A stretch of DNA of 64,000 bases from positions 248,001 through 312,000 of the forward strand of contig JAJFFO010000007.1 in the NCBI GenBank assembly GCA_021776615.1. Direction: 5' to 3'. The notes below the pieces were generated by a model. That model saw only the letters and a program-made list of their open reading frames with translations. It did no database searches and was not told where the DNA came from. A program made the translations under genes and the position numbers. This document shows positions 17,192-26,723 of this stretch, piece by piece. Source of the stretch: Robiginitomaculum sp. (GTDB taxonomy: Bacteria; Pseudomonadota; Alphaproteobacteria; Caulobacterales; Maricaulaceae). Each line of letters starts with the position of its first letter. Positions within the stretch are counted from its first letter, which is position 1.

Positions 17192-18616
17192 CTAGCGTAA
17201 TTTATATAGTCCGGCTTTGTCTGACAGCAAATATAAGCTTTCATCCGCCACCACTGGCGCGATAAAAAACGCGTCATTATATTTGGCTTCGGCCATGATT
17301 TCACCGGTGATCGGCGACAATTGCGTAACATTGCCCTCCGACGACACCACCACGAGCTTATTGCCTGCCAATACCGGTCCGGCCCAGGAAATTCGGCCCT
17401 TTTGCTTTTTCACTTTTTCATAGCGCGGCATGTCGCGCACCCAAAGCACGCGTCCATCAAAACGCGAAAGCGCCGAAACCTGTCCATCATTGGTGACCAC
17501 AAAAAGGTTATCACCAGCCAGCCATGGCATATTAATACCGCCCACCTGCCGCGCCCAAATGCGCTCGCCAGAACGCATATCAATGGCGGCGAGCAACCCA
17601 CTATGGCTGATCGCATAAACCGTGCGGTCGAATATCACCGGCGCACCGGCAATATCATTAAGCTCTGAAAGCGCGGTAATGCCTGATTGGCGAGTCAGCG
17701 AATCCGACCACATATTGCGGCCATTTTGCACCCGCAAGGCCACCAATTCGCCCGAAGCAAAGGGTGCCACCACAAGTTCGCCATAAACCGCTGGGCTGGA
17801 AGCCGCCAAAATACGAGCAGGCTCAGAAATCCCCTGATAGGTCCATAATACGTCGCCATTATCGGTATCGAAGGCGTATAATTCATCATCCTGAGTGACA
17901 GCAAACATGCGCCCTTCAGCAATACTGGGGGTGCTGTGCACTGGTGTTGGGGTTTCAGTCAGCCACAGGATCTCGCCTGTATTCACATCCAATGCCGCAG
18001 CTATACCATAGCCCGAGACCATGAATAGCCGGCCGCCGGAAACCGCAAGACCACCGCCATAGCCCTCGCGCGCAGCACCGCGGCCAAGCCGGAAAATACC
18101 GCGCAAGCCCGCACCAAAACGGCCGCGCCGATCTTCCTTGGGCAGCACTTTTCTTTCTGGCCGAACGGTTTCGCTCCATTTGACATTGCCCGATACCGTA
18201 TCGATGGCCTTAACCGTGCCTTTGGCATCAAGCACATAGAGGGTTTTGCCAGCAATAACCGGCGGTGCGACAATGCGGCCACGGGTATAGCTGGCTTTGC
18301 CAACATTTTTTTTCCAAACTTTTTGCAAGCTGCCGCTGGCGCTTAAATGCTGCGGCGCGTGGCTGGGGAATGCGCCGGTCTGTGCCCAATCGGCGTTCAC
18401 ATAAGATGGCGGCAAGGTGATGGGGGCGCCGCCGCCTTCGGGGTCCACTTGCAGCGCCTGCTCAAAACTAAGGATAGAGATGCGCCGTTCTTCGTCCGGC
18501 AACTCGCCTTGCTTGGCCTTCTTTTTCTCGTCGCTATCACCACCAATAAACGGGATAGACGAACACCCGCTGACCGCCAGCATTAAGGCACAAATCCCCA
18601 AAACAATGCGTTTCAT
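17192..18616 (-). CDS. bamB: BamB-like outer-membrane assembly lipoprotein
   Basis: Periplasmic lipoprotein of the beta-barrel assembly machinery. The 474-residue product has a lipoprotein signal ending LAVSGC (Cys18) and a long series of PQQ-type beta-propeller repeats (for example GKTLYVLDAKGTVKAIDTVSG), the BamB eight-blade fold. Its ATG overlaps the stop of the preceding TPR gene by four bases. bamB next to der and a YfgM-like TPR protein is a widely kept arrangement in Proteobacteria. Confidence 0.9.
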   Translation of the reverse strand: MKRIVLGICALMLAVSGCSSIPFIGGDSDEKKKAKQGELPDEERRISILSFEQALQVDPEGGGAPITLPPSYVNADWAQTGAFPSHAPQHLSASGSLQKVWKKNVGKASYTRGRIVAPPVIAGKTLYVLDAKGTVKAIDTVSGNVKWSETVRPERKVLPKEDRRGRFGAGLRGIFRLGRGAAREGYGGGLAVSGGRLFMVSGYGIAAALDVNTGEILWLTETPTPVHSTPSIAEGRMFAVTQDDELYAFDTDNGDVLWTYQGISEPARILAASSPAVYGELVVAPFASGELVALRVQNGRNMWSDSLTRQSGITALSELNDIAGAPVIFDRTVYAISHSGLLAAIDMRSGERIWARQVGGINMPWLAGDNLFVVTNDGQVSALSRFDGRVLWVRDMPRYEKVKKQKGRISWAGPVLAGNKLVVVSSEGNVTQLSPITGEIMAEAKYNDAFFIAPVVADESLYLLSDKAGLYKLR

Positions 18617-19344
18617 TGTGCACCTTCCTGGTTTTCTGTAGCCGTTTCTGCCGGAATGGTTTCTGGAACAATTTCTGGAATAATTTCTGGCACCACTTCC
18701 GGTTCTGGTCCCAACACTGCCAAAGCTTGTCCTGCTCTGGTGCGCGCGCCTGCTGGCGCATCCAGCGCTAAAGATAAATAGGTGTAGTCGGCACGGGCAC
18801 GGGTCGCATCACCCTCTTCCATAGCTTTGGCCGCCAACACTTCACGCGCGGTAAAACGAAATGCCCGTCCGGGCCCGGTAAGCGGGCCAAGTTTGGCATC
18901 CAAATCAGCCAGGCTGAGGTCATCAGCAACCACCAGCACCGCCCGCAAAGTGGCCAAGTCCTGATATAGCGGGTCAGCAAACTGGCTCGCCGCCTGGGTA
19001 AACAGCGCCGCCGCTTCAGCCGGAAGACCGGCCAACGCCTTGGTGGAGGCCTGTTCCATCAGCGCGATCGCGCCATAGCCGCCCGGTGCTTCAGCCGCAA
19101 ACGCGCCAAAAGCTTTTTCCGCCGCCGCATAATTGTCTGCTTCGAGCAACTCTACCGCCGCATTATAGCTTTCGGCAGCGCGGGCCTGCTTTTGCGAGGA
19201 ATACCATTCCCAGCTTTTATAACCACTGACGCCAAGCACAATCGCGGCAACGCCAGCGAAAATAAACGGGCGATAGCGCATGAAAAGCTCATTGGCTTTA
19301 TCACGGCGTAGCTCTTCATCAACTTCATTGAATACGTCTGACAC
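18613..19344 (-). CDS. YfgM-like TPR membrane protein
   Basis: A 243-residue single-pass inner-membrane protein. Residues 1-25 are charged and cytoplasmic, a transmembrane helix spans about 27-45 (IFAGVAAIVLGVSGY), and the periplasmic part is built of TPR-like helical pairs. The C-terminus carries a short degenerate Pro-Glu repeat (PEVVPEIIPEIVPETIP). Such proteins sit next to bamB and are thought to act as Sec-linked periplasmic chaperone partners; that role is inferred from context. Confidence 0.8.
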   Translation of the reverse strand: MSDVFNEVDEELRRDKANELFMRYRPFIFAGVAAIVLGVSGYKSWEWYSSQKQARAAESYNAAVELLEADNYAAAEKAFGAFAAEAPGGYGAIALMEQASTKALAGLPAEAAALFTQAASQFADPLYQDLATLRAVLVVADDLSLADLDAKLGPLTGPGRAFRFTAREVLAAKAMEEGDATRARADYTYLSLALDAPAGARTRAGQALAVLGPEPEVVPEIIPEIVPETIPAETATENQEGAQ

Positions 19345-19443
19345 TTATCTCGACCTGCGGCTTTTATGGGTGCCCCAAATGGCGCCCTTTACTGGCGGGC
19401 GACCCTACCTGCACCTGTTAAAAACAGCAACCGCGCAATGCGG

Positions 19444-19776
19444 TCAAATACGCCGTCCTTGTAGTACCGCCGCAAAGCTGCCGGCCATCAAGGCAAATAC
19501 AATCGCGACAATACTTTGCGTGCCTAATGTGTCAAAAATTTGAATAAGAATGGCGTTATTAAATTGCACCCCTTCGGCCAACCGTTCCAACTGGCTGGCG
19601 GCCAGGGCAGAACCACTAGCACCGGCACCGCCGACCACCATTAGCCGTGGGTTTAGGGCGTTGCCAAGCTTGTTTTCCACCCTTTGGGTGAAGCGCTCAT
19701 CTTGCTCAATCAGCGCGTCAGCTTTTTCAAAAGCAGTGGACAAACGGGCGTCAAATCCATCTTCGGGGGTCATCAT
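19444..19776 (-). CDS. putative anti-sigma / sigma-linked membrane protein
   Basis: A 110-residue protein with a charged N-terminal half and a hydrophobic segment near residues 83-103 (SIVAIVFALMAGSFAAVL), so probably membrane anchored. Its start overlaps the stop of the ECF sigma gene by four bases, the coupling seen for sigma/anti-sigma pairs. No zinc-binding HxxxCxxC anti-sigma motif is present. The anti-sigma role is an inference from position only. Confidence 0.55.
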   Translation of the reverse strand: MMTPEDGFDARLSTAFEKADALIEQDERFTQRVENKLGNALNPRLMVVGGAGASGSALAASQLERLAEGVQFNNAILIQIFDTLGTQSIVAIVFALMAGSFAAVLQGRRI

Positions 19777-20321
19777 ACCGTCACTGCCTCCTTTTCCTCG
19801 AGCAGGGCCTTCATTTTAGCCTTGCCTCTATTAATATGCGACTTAACGGTGCCTAACGGCAAGCCGGTAATCTCAGAAGCCTCGGCATGGCTCATGCCAG
19901 AGGAAAAACACAAAACAATCAAACTTCGCTCAACCTCGCTTAACTGCGCCAATGCCCGGTCCAAATCCATGGCATCGCCGCTGTCCCACTTTGCCTCACT
20001 GTGCTCAATTTCCTGGTGCGCTTTATAACGCTCCATAGCGCCTAATGCTGCTTTACGCTTGCGGACCGCCTGTAAAAACTCGGTGTACGCAATGCGGCAC
20101 AGCCAGCTTTTAAAACTACCTTTACCGCTAAACGTGCCAATTTTACGAAAAGCCTTGATAAAAGCATCTTGCGCCAAATCGTCAGCCAGCGCGTGATTGC
20201 CGGTAATGCGGGTGAGCATGGCGCGCACAAGGGTCTGGTGGCGTTCGACCAACTGCCCGAAAGCATGTTTGTCGCCCGTAGCAGCAACCAGTGCTGCCAA
20301 TTCCAGATCGTGTGCTGCCAT
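19773..20321 (-). CDS. ECF-type RNA polymerase sigma factor
   Basis: A 182-residue group IV sigma factor. Region 2 is recognisable at about residues 22-90 (LVERHQTLVRAMLTRITG, then DDLAQDAFIKAFRKI) and region 4 at about 125-175 (LSEVERSLIVLCFSSGMSHAEASEITGLPLGTVKSHINRGKAK). There is no C-terminal extension. It lies between an upstream DUF6249 protein gene and a coupled small membrane protein. Which stimulus it serves cannot be read from the sequence. Confidence 0.93.
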   Translation of the reverse strand: MAAHDLELAALVAATGDKHAFGQLVERHQTLVRAMLTRITGNHALADDLAQDAFIKAFRKIGTFSGKGSFKSWLCRIAYTEFLQAVRKRKAALGAMERYKAHQEIEHSEAKWDSGDAMDLDRALAQLSEVERSLIVLCFSSGMSHAEASEITGLPLGTVKSHINRGKAKMKALLEEKEAVTV

Positions 20322-20353
20322 GCCCCAAAAGTCTCCCGATTACCAAGACAGGC

Positions 20354-20734
20354 CTAGTCGTCATTTTCTTTTTTCAAGAAAAAATGCATCAACAAAAGGG
20401 CAATGCCAATAAAGCCGGGAATGGCAGAAACACCAGCCATAATTTGAACGATACCTTCGTCTGGCTCAACCGCATTAATGCCGGTGCCCATAACCACCAG
20501 GCCCAAAGCGACCGCAACCAAGATTAACCCGGCACGCAAATCGGTCTGCGGGCGGCGCGGACGCATGCCCATGGCTTTAACCGTCTCTGGTGTTAGCTCA
20601 GTGCCTTTATCAATGGCAGCGCGCATGGTTTGCTGCATAGCTTCGTTGGTTCTCGCTTTTTCACGCGAAGCAAACCAAACAATTGCGGCAACCATTAAAA
20701 ACGGTGCCAGCGGGATAAGTACTTCGAAATCCAT
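20354..20734 (-). CDS. DUF6249-type membrane protein
   Basis: A 126-residue protein with an N-terminal hydrophobic segment (residues 5-20), a cytoplasmic stretch containing the typical RAAIDKGTELTPETVKAMG, then two membrane segments. This resembles the DUF6249 family of unknown function, often found beside sigma factors. The ATG at 20734 is preceded by GGAGAAG and removes a 22-codon upstream extension. It is the first gene of the DUF6249-sigma-membrane protein unit. Confidence 0.72.
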   Translation of the reverse strand: MDFEVLIPLAPFLMVAAIVWFASREKARTNEAMQQTMRAAIDKGTELTPETVKAMGMRPRRPQTDLRAGLILVAVALGLVVMGTGINAVEPDEGIVQIMAGVSAIPGFIGIALLLMHFFLKKENDD

Positions 20735-20947
20735 TTTATCTTCTCCATTTTTCGTCGCGGTATATACACCGTCAAACCATAGATGCAGCCAACATCTCAA
20801 ATGGATGCAAACCTAATTGATATTATTGCAACCAAGCGCCACGCCGCGGCACAATAATCCATTATGCACGAAGAACATGCCCAGCCTCATGCAAACCGCA
20901 CAATGCCTGAGCACGCTCAAAAAGGCAATAAAATCATATTGTAATTA

Positions 20948-21454
20948 TTATAAGCGGTAGCGAATATGGTCGGTCCAAAACCGCTCCAGCCGCATTAATG
21001 CACCATTGAGCACCGGCAATTCATCGCCACCAAGATTAGCAACCGGGCCAAGGCTTTTAAGTTGGCGATCAAAAAGCTCGCCAACCAATTCGCGTACTTT
21101 GACACCATCATCGGTAAGGCGCACCCGCACGGCGCGCCGGTCTTTGGCGGAACGTTCATGGCTCAGATAGCCGCCATCCACCAGTTTTTTCAAATTATAC
21201 GAAACATTGGATCCCAGATAATGACCGCGCGTGCGCAATTCGCCTGCGGTCAATTCGCCATCACCGATATTGAACAGTAAAAGCGCCTGCACGCTGTTAA
21301 TGTCGTCACGGCGGGCACGGTCCAATTCATCCTTGACCACATCCAGCAATTGTCGGTGCAATCGTTCCACCAACATAAGAGTGCTCAAATACCCTTGCTT
21401 AACACCCTGATCTTTGGTCTCCGTTTGCATTTGCGTTTTCTGCGCTAGCGACAT
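20948..21454 (-). CDS. ldtR: MarR-family regulator, LdtR-like
   Basis: A 168-residue winged-helix regulator. The stretch around residues 44-98, including DINSVQALLLFNIGDGELTAGELR and YLGSNVSYNLKKLVDGGYL, matches the alphaproteobacterial LdtR type, which controls an L,D-transpeptidase and osmotic/cell-wall responses in Liberibacter and rhizobia. AGGGG precedes the ATG. It is divergent from aidB across about 190 bases. The MarR assignment is firm; the LdtR identity is by remembered similarity. Confidence 0.75.
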   Translation of the reverse strand: MSLAQKTQMQTETKDQGVKQGYLSTLMLVERLHRQLLDVVKDELDRARRDDINSVQALLLFNIGDGELTAGELRTRGHYLGSNVSYNLKKLVDGGYLSHERSAKDRRAVRVRLTDDGVKVRELVGELFDRQLKSLGPVANLGGDELPVLNGALMRLERFWTDHIRYRL

Positions 21455-21647
21455 GGCTTCACCCCTGTTTATTTTTTAATTGTCGCTAACATAGCCATAG
21501 AAGGTATAAAAACCCCTTAAGCTCGCCAAAATGATTGCGGAAAACTACAGTTTTTCGGAAAAAGCACGGGCTAAACAAAGCCAAAGGGGTTTTGTGCCCC
21601 GCAAAATTTCGCTTAATCTTGCGGGCAAAGCCATGGGATTGCCCGCT

Positions 21648-23324
21648 ATGAACCAATTTCGTCCGCGCACGGATTTACCCACCCACCAGATCAGCAACCA
21701 ACCCGAACCTCTGGGCGAGATAGCGCTATTTGCAGACCCGGCTTTGCGCGGCGCCGTTGAAAGCGCCTACGCGCGCTTGCGCCGCTTATATGCGCCCACC
21801 CAAGCTGCGCAATTGCACGAACAAATCGCGCATATGGAAGCATTTGGCAAAACCATTGGCAGGCAAGATGTGCGTGATCTGGGCCGCCAAGCCGATGAAA
21901 ATCCGCCTAAGCTGCATACCTTTAACGGCCAAGGCCAGCGCATTGATGAAGTTGAGTTTCACCCGGCCTATCACCAGCTGATGAAACTTGGTTTGGAGAA
22001 TGGCGTCTCCAGCCGCGCCTGGACACATCAAAGCGGCGGCCACATCGCCCACGGCACTCTATTGGGCATGATGTCTTGGGCCGATGGCGGCGTATGCTGC
22101 CCTATGTCGATGACCTATGCGGTTACCGCCGTCCTTAAAAACGAGCCATGGGCTGATAAACAATGGACACCATTGGTGACCAGTGCCGATTATGATGAGC
22201 GGGTTTTACCCACAACCCAAAAGACCACCGCAACCATGGGCATGGCCATGACCGAGAAACAAGGCGGTTCTGATCTGCGCACCAATACCACCATTGCCGA
22301 CGCCATTGACGATGACACGGTGCAATTGCGCGGACATAAATGGTTCTGCTCCGCGCCCATGTGCGATGCCTTTTTGACGCTCGCGCAAGAAGAGACTGGG
22401 GCATCAGGCGAAACCGGATTGAGCTGCTTTCTGGTACCGCGCTGGCGGCCCGACGGCACCCGCAATGCCATGGAAATTCAGCGTTTGAAAGACAAGATTG
22501 GCGATCGCTCCAATGCCTCAAGCGAGATTGAATACCGCGGCGCATGGGCACGGCGCATTGGCGCGCCGGGGCGCGGCATTGCCACCATCATAACCATGGC
22601 CCACCACACCCGTTATGACTGCATTAGCGGATCCGCCGCCGCCATGCGCAAAGCGGTCATTATGGCAGTCAATCATGTGCGCCAACGCAAGGCGTTCCAA
22701 AAAAAGCTTATCGATCAGCCGCTTATGCGCGGCGTATTGGCCGACTTAATCGTCGAATCCGAAGCGGCGTTGGCATTGGCAATGCGGGTTGGGGCCAGCT
22801 TTGACGCGGCACCGCTTGATGCGCATGAAGCGGCATTATCGCGGGTGTTAACGCCGATCGCCAAATATTGGGTATGCAAGCGCCAAACCAGCGTCATTAC
22901 CGAGGCGCTCGAATGTTTTGGCGGCATTGGCTTTGTTGAAGAAACCGGCATGGGCCGACTTTATCGCAGTGCGCCGCTGAATGGCATTTGGGAGGGCTCG
23001 GGCAATATTATGGCCCTCGATATAGAACGTGCCATGGGCAATGATGCCGCAAATGCCGCTTTCACCACTGAAATCACCCGTATTGGCGACGAAATCCCCG
23101 TGCTGGAAGGATTGGTAGATTGGCTTAAACAGGCGGCGGGCGAAAATCAAAGACTATTTGCCGAACGCGCCGCCTTGGTCTTTTGTGCCGATGCGCTGCC
23201 AGCCGGGCCAGTGCGCGACGCCTTCATCACCCTGCGCCTAATGGCCCCATCCCACTTGTGGGGTGCCAATGCGGACAAGGTGGATTGCGACACGCTTATC
23301 GCCCGTGCGGTGGATTGGCTTTGA
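21648..23324 (+). CDS. aidB: AidB-like acyl-CoA dehydrogenase family protein
   Basis: Flavoprotein of the AidB group, linked in E. coli to the adaptive response to DNA alkylation. Landmarks shared with E. coli AidB include NQPEPL near the N-terminus, GMAMTEKQGGSDLRTNTT, GHKWFCSAPMCDA, RLKDKIGDRSNASSE and IWEGSGNIMALD. The frame is open from an ATG at 21531, adding 39 residues with no family match; the ATG at 21648 gives 558 residues, closer to the 541 of E. coli. No Ada-like gene is nearby. The ribosome-binding site is weak for both starts. Confidence 0.9.
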   Translation: MNQFRPRTDLPTHQISNQPEPLGEIALFADPALRGAVESAYARLRRLYAPTQAAQLHEQIAHMEAFGKTIGRQDVRDLGRQADENPPKLHTFNGQGQRIDEVEFHPAYHQLMKLGLENGVSSRAWTHQSGGHIAHGTLLGMMSWADGGVCCPMSMTYAVTAVLKNEPWADKQWTPLVTSADYDERVLPTTQKTTATMGMAMTEKQGGSDLRTNTTIADAIDDDTVQLRGHKWFCSAPMCDAFLTLAQEETGASGETGLSCFLVPRWRPDGTRNAMEIQRLKDKIGDRSNASSEIEYRGAWARRIGAPGRGIATIITMAHHTRYDCISGSAAAMRKAVIMAVNHVRQRKAFQKKLIDQPLMRGVLADLIVESEAALALAMRVGASFDAAPLDAHEAALSRVLTPIAKYWVCKRQTSVITEALECFGGIGFVEETGMGRLYRSAPLNGIWEGSGNIMALDIERAMGNDAANAAFTTEITRIGDEIPVLEGLVDWLKQAAGENQRLFAERAALVFCADALPAGPVRDAFITLRLMAPSHLWGANADKVDCDTLIARAVDWL

Positions 23325-23360
23325 ATGGGTAAGTGGTGTCATCCTTGAAAATACGAGGGG

Positions 23361-23434
23361 GTGTCATCCCGGACTTGATCCGGGATCCATGGTGCCGCTC
23401 TAAAATGGATCCCGGATCAAGTCCGGGATGACAC
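23361..23434. repeat. 29-bp perfect inverted repeat between aidB and queA
   Basis: Arms 23361-23389 and 23406-23434 are perfectly complementary (outer end GTGTCATCCCGGAC, inner end GGGATCCA) with a 16-base loop. It lies between convergent genes and could stop transcription from both sides, although there is no T run. The same GTGTCA.CCCGGA ends occur at 31504 and 55802, so it belongs to a dispersed palindromic family. Confidence 0.85.
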
Positions 23435-23504
23435 ATAGAGGTGGGTTGTAAAACATGGTTCTTAACGAGCCAGAATCAAACAAATGGCCAAAATCAAACG
23501 CTAT

Positions 23505-24602
23505 TCAGTTTTTGCGCCACAACAATGACGCGTCGCCATAGGAGTAAAAGCGGTAATGCTGGGCGATGGCGTGGGCGTAGGCGGTGTGCATTTCCTCAAA
23601 CCCGGCCAGCGCGCACACCAGCATAAACAAGGTAGAGCGCGGCAGGTGAAAATTGGTCAGCAGGCCATCCACCGCACGAAATTTATAGCCCGGCGTAATA
23701 AAGATATCGGTCTCATCACTGCCCGCGTGCACCATTCCCGCTTCATCGGTTATGCTTTCCAGCGTGCGCAAAGCGGTGGTGCCCGCAGCAATAATGCGCC
23801 GCCCTTCGGCGCGCGCCGTGTTCAATGCCTGCGCCGTTTCCTCGCTGACCACATAAAGCTCGCCGTGCATTTTATGGCCCGCCGTATCGTCAGATTTTAC
23901 CGGCAAAAAAGTCCCCGCCCCCACATGCAAGGTCAAGGTTTGACGCTCCACACCACGCGCCGCCAAAGCGGCAAACATCTCATCGGTAAAATGCAGGCTG
24001 GCGGTCGGGGCCGCGACTGAACCCAGGTCCTTGGCAAATATAGTCTGATAATCACTTACATCGCGCGCATCCACCGGCCTTTTGCTTGCGATATAGGGCG
24101 GCAGCGGCATTTGCCCAATGCGGGCAATGGCGTCGTCCAATACCGCGCCGGAAAAATCAAAAGCCAGCGTTACCTCGCCGCCATCGCTTTTATCGCTAAC
24201 CCGTGCATCTAGCGCGCCCGCATTGCACACGCCTTCGGTATCGCCAAAAGCAATCACATCATCAAGGCGCAATCTTTTGGCCGGGCGCACGAAAGCACGC
24301 CAATGATTGGCATCCAGCCTTTTGTGCAAATTCACCTCAATGCGTGCCGGGCCACCGCCGCCATGGGCGCGCGCCGGGCGCAGACCATAGAGGGCCGCGG
24401 GCAGGACTTTGGTGTCATTGAGCACCAGCACATCGCCTTCACGCAGGCAATGCGGCAAGTCGGTAAACATCTGATCACTGAGGCAGTTTGACGATACTGT
24501 ATTTGGATCTACGACCAGCAGGCGCGAGGCATGGCGCGGCACAGCCGGACGCAAGGCAATGTTGGCCTCGGGCAGGTCAAAGTCAAATTGATCAACGCGC
24601 AT
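23505..24602 (-). CDS. queA: SAM:tRNA ribosyltransferase-isomerase QueA
   Basis: Adds the cyclopentene-diol precursor from S-adenosylmethionine to 7-aminomethyl-7-deazaguanine tRNA in queuosine synthesis. The 365-residue protein begins [20 protein letters not shown] and has [15 protein letters not shown], the THHVGAGTF-like block [13 protein letters not shown] and [15 protein letters not shown], all QueA hallmarks. It is the last gene of the coaD-ppi-ppi-ahpD-queA run. The tgt gene that often follows queA is not here. Confidence 0.96.
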   Translation of the reverse strand: MRVDQFDFDLPEANIALRPAVPRHASRLLVVDPNTVSSNCLSDQMFTDLPHCLREGDVLVLNDTKVLPAALYGLRPARAHGGGGPARIEVNLHKRLDANHWRAFVRPAKRLRLDDVIAFGDTEGVCNAGALDARVSDKSDGGEVTLAFDFSGAVLDDAIARIGQMPLPPYIASKRPVDARDVSDYQTIFAKDLGSVAAPTASLHFTDEMFAALAARGVERQTLTLHVGAGTFLPVKSDDTAGHKMHGELYVVSEETAQALNTARAEGRRIIAAGTTALRTLESITDEAGMVHAGSDETDIFITPGYKFRAVDGLLTNFHLPRSTLFMLVCALAGFEEMHTAYAHAIAQHYRFYSYGDASLLWRKN

Positions 24603-24642
24603 AATCTAGGGTCATGAACTCATAAACAGGGTCGATACCGCC

Positions 24643-25248
24643 CTATTCGTGCACCATATTTTTCGGATCACTGGAATCACCCGGCGCTAGCCCCAATATC
24701 TCATTCGCAGCATTTACACCCAACCCCAATACCGTACGATTGGCATAAGAAAAATAGGCAGCAACCTGATTAATCTCCAAAATCTGGCCATCATCAAAGC
24801 CCGCTTGGCGCATTTCGTGAATATCTTGCTCAACAAGGGCGCGCGGCGATTGGGTTAAGGTACGCACATAACGCAACGCCACCTGCTCACGCAGATTAAA
24901 GGCGTGCTCCAACACATTGCCTTCCAGCGCTTTACGCATGCGCTCGGCCAACTCGTCGTCCTGCAATAAACGCTTCAAACCGCTAAAATGGTGATCCACG
25001 CAATAGCGGCAACCATTTAGCGCGCTGACATAGACCCCGACGGTTTCAAGAAAGGATTTGGTTAGCGTATTGGCACCATGATGCAGCGTGTTCTTATAGA
25101 GCGCCAAATGGCCCTCCAAGGTGTGCGGACGCAAGGAATGAGCGGTCAGAATATTGTCAATCTGGCCGGAAGAGCCCGCAACACGCTCATAGATCCGGCG
25201 CAAGCGGCCGGTGGATTCCTTGAGCAATATCCGTTTTATCCAACTCAT
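24643..25248 (-). CDS. AhpD-like / carboxymuconolactone decarboxylase-family protein
   Basis: A 201-residue all-helical AhpD-type protein. The redox pair is C80-x2-C83 in NGCRYCVDHH, the peroxidase-related signature with the trailing histidines. Such enzymes reduce peroxides or handle lipoyl-linked electrons; the substrate is unknown here. It lies in the same orientation as the cyclophilin genes with a 19-base gap, so it is probably co-transcribed. Confidence 0.87.
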   Translation of the reverse strand: MSWIKRILLKESTGRLRRIYERVAGSSGQIDNILTAHSLRPHTLEGHLALYKNTLHHGANTLTKSFLETVGVYVSALNGCRYCVDHHFSGLKRLLQDDELAERMRKALEGNVLEHAFNLREQVALRYVRTLTQSPRALVEQDIHEMRQAGFDDGQILEINQVAAYFSYANRTVLGLGVNAANEILGLAPGDSSDPKNMVHE

Positions 25249-25267
25249 CGATTATTCCGTTACCCTG

Positions 25268-25720
25268 CTATGCCGCGCTGGCGCTTACAATCGTACCTGG
25301 TTCTGTTGGTGGTTCGCCTTTGGGCAAAGCATCTACCGCATCCATACCATCGATCACTTCACCCCAAACTGTATATTGGTTGTCGAGGAAAGAGGCATCG
25401 CCAAAGCAGATGAAAAATTGCGAATCAGCGCTGTTGGGCTCCATGGCGCGCGCCATAGAGCAGGTGCCCCGTTGATGCGATTGCGCGCTAAACTCGGCGG
25501 ACAAATGCTGTCCAGAGCCGCCAGTGCCGGTGCCGTGCGGGCAGCCGCCCTGCGCCATAAAACCATCAATCACGCGGTGAAAACTAAGGCCATTATAATA
25601 GCCTGAATTGGCAAGTTCGGTAATGCGGGCGACATGGCCCGGCGCCAGGTCCGGGCGCATGCGAATAGTGACCTCACCGGTGGATAATGTAAGCGTTAAA
25701 ATTGTGTCTGTATCACTCAT
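25268..25720 (-). CDS. cytoplasmic cyclophilin-type peptidyl-prolyl isomerase
   Basis: Catalyses cis-trans isomerisation of Xaa-Pro bonds. The 150-residue protein has the cyclophilin core: FHRVIDGFMAQGGCP, then MARAMEPNSADSQFFICFGDASFLDNQYTVWGEV. No signal peptide is visible, so it acts in the cytoplasm. Its exported counterpart is the next gene upstream, 27 bases away. Confidence 0.94.
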   Translation of the reverse strand: MSDTDTILTLTLSTGEVTIRMRPDLAPGHVARITELANSGYYNGLSFHRVIDGFMAQGGCPHGTGTGGSGQHLSAEFSAQSHQRGTCSMARAMEPNSADSQFFICFGDASFLDNQYTVWGEVIDGMDAVDALPKGEPPTEPGTIVSASAA

Positions 25721-25747
25721 GCGCGGTGTCCCTTCTGAAAATCTGGA

Positions 25748-26719
25748 TCATTGAACTGCCTGTTCCCACTGGACATAAACCGGCACCGGTATTTTGCAAA
25801 CCCCAGGCAGCTTTCCATCGTCGTTTTTTTGCTGTTCAAGGTGCGCGGCAAAGGCGGCGCTGTCGGTGCGCATTACCCACACTCGCGCCCGGTCCTTGTC
25901 GGCAACATCACTACCCAATGTCATGCCGTCAATCAGGTCTGGCGGATAAGCCGGTTCGCCAAGCTTAATCTCCGTAACCGCATTTTGTCCGGCACGCACC
26001 CGGCCCCACACGGTATATTTTGTATTCAGCCATTCAGGATTACCGGTGGTGATATAAAATTGCGCATTGGCACTATTGGGATCATTAGTCCGGGCCATGG
26101 CGGCGGCACCGGGGCAATGCAGGCCGGAAGCCCGCACCCGGCCATCCGCCGTCATCATTGCCAATTCGTCCGGCTGTGAAACGATTGGAAACCCGTCGAC
26201 AAAGCCGGTGTTGAAATTGCGATCTTCCCCGACCAGTTTGATTTTTTGCCCCAACGTGCGCCGAAACATAAATTCGCCAACCAAAGGCGGTGTGGTCGGC
26301 GGATCACGCCGGACCAATGATGGCTCGCCAGCCTGGGCCATAAATTCTTTCAACACGCGGTGAAAGGGCAGCCCGACAAAATATCCATTGCTGGCGAATT
26401 CGCGCATGCGCTGCACGTGGTTTGGGGCAAAGTCCGGTGCCATTTCGATCAGCGTAATGCCATGCAAGGTCTTCATATACAGCAAATTTTCCGCTGGCAC
26501 TTCGCGCCAGATGTCCGGCGCTTCCACCGGGTTTGGCACGCCGACTGGCAGTGGTTGGCCCAGCGGCCTGTTGCGATCACTGTCAGCGACCCGGTTTTGC
26601 GTTGTCTCTTCAGCGGCTTCGCCACCGGGACGTTGCTCCTGCGCTTTGGCGGAATCCACTTCGCTGGGCGCGCCGCAAGCCCATAGGATTAGCGCTAGAA
26701 TGAGGATAATTTTACGCAT
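25748..26719 (-). CDS. exported cyclophilin-type peptidyl-prolyl isomerase, probable lipoprotein
   Basis: A 323-residue cyclophilin with a signal sequence ending in a lipobox-like LWAC (start MRKIILILALILWACGAP), so probably membrane-anchored in the periplasm. The isomerase region has FHRVLKEFMAQAG and MARTNDPNSANAQFYITTGNPEWLNTKYTVWGRV. A Gln/Glu/Pro-rich linker separates anchor and domain. The ATG at 26719 is chosen over a 16-codon upstream extension because the signal peptide then starts correctly. It follows coaD by four bases. Confidence 0.9.
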   Translation of the reverse strand: MRKIILILALILWACGAPSEVDSAKAQEQRPGGEAAEETTQNRVADSDRNRPLGQPLPVGVPNPVEAPDIWREVPAENLLYMKTLHGITLIEMAPDFAPNHVQRMREFASNGYFVGLPFHRVLKEFMAQAGEPSLVRRDPPTTPPLVGEFMFRRTLGQKIKLVGEDRNFNTGFVDGFPIVSQPDELAMMTADGRVRASGLHCPGAAAMARTNDPNSANAQFYITTGNPEWLNTKYTVWGRVRAGQNAVTEIKLGEPAYPPDLIDGMTLGSDVADKDRARVWVMRTDSAAFAAHLEQQKNDDGKLPGVCKIPVPVYVQWEQAVQ

Positions 26720-26723
26720 TATA

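Noticed and set aside
16034-17200. 388-residue open frame on the plus strand
   Set aside because: It lies antisense to der, has Ser/Arg/Pro-rich shadow composition and no recognisable motif or ribosome-binding site.
19345-19443. Hairpin GGGTGCC...GGCGCCC as terminator of the sigma operon
   Set aside because: There is no T run in the reading direction of that operon and one pair is G-T.
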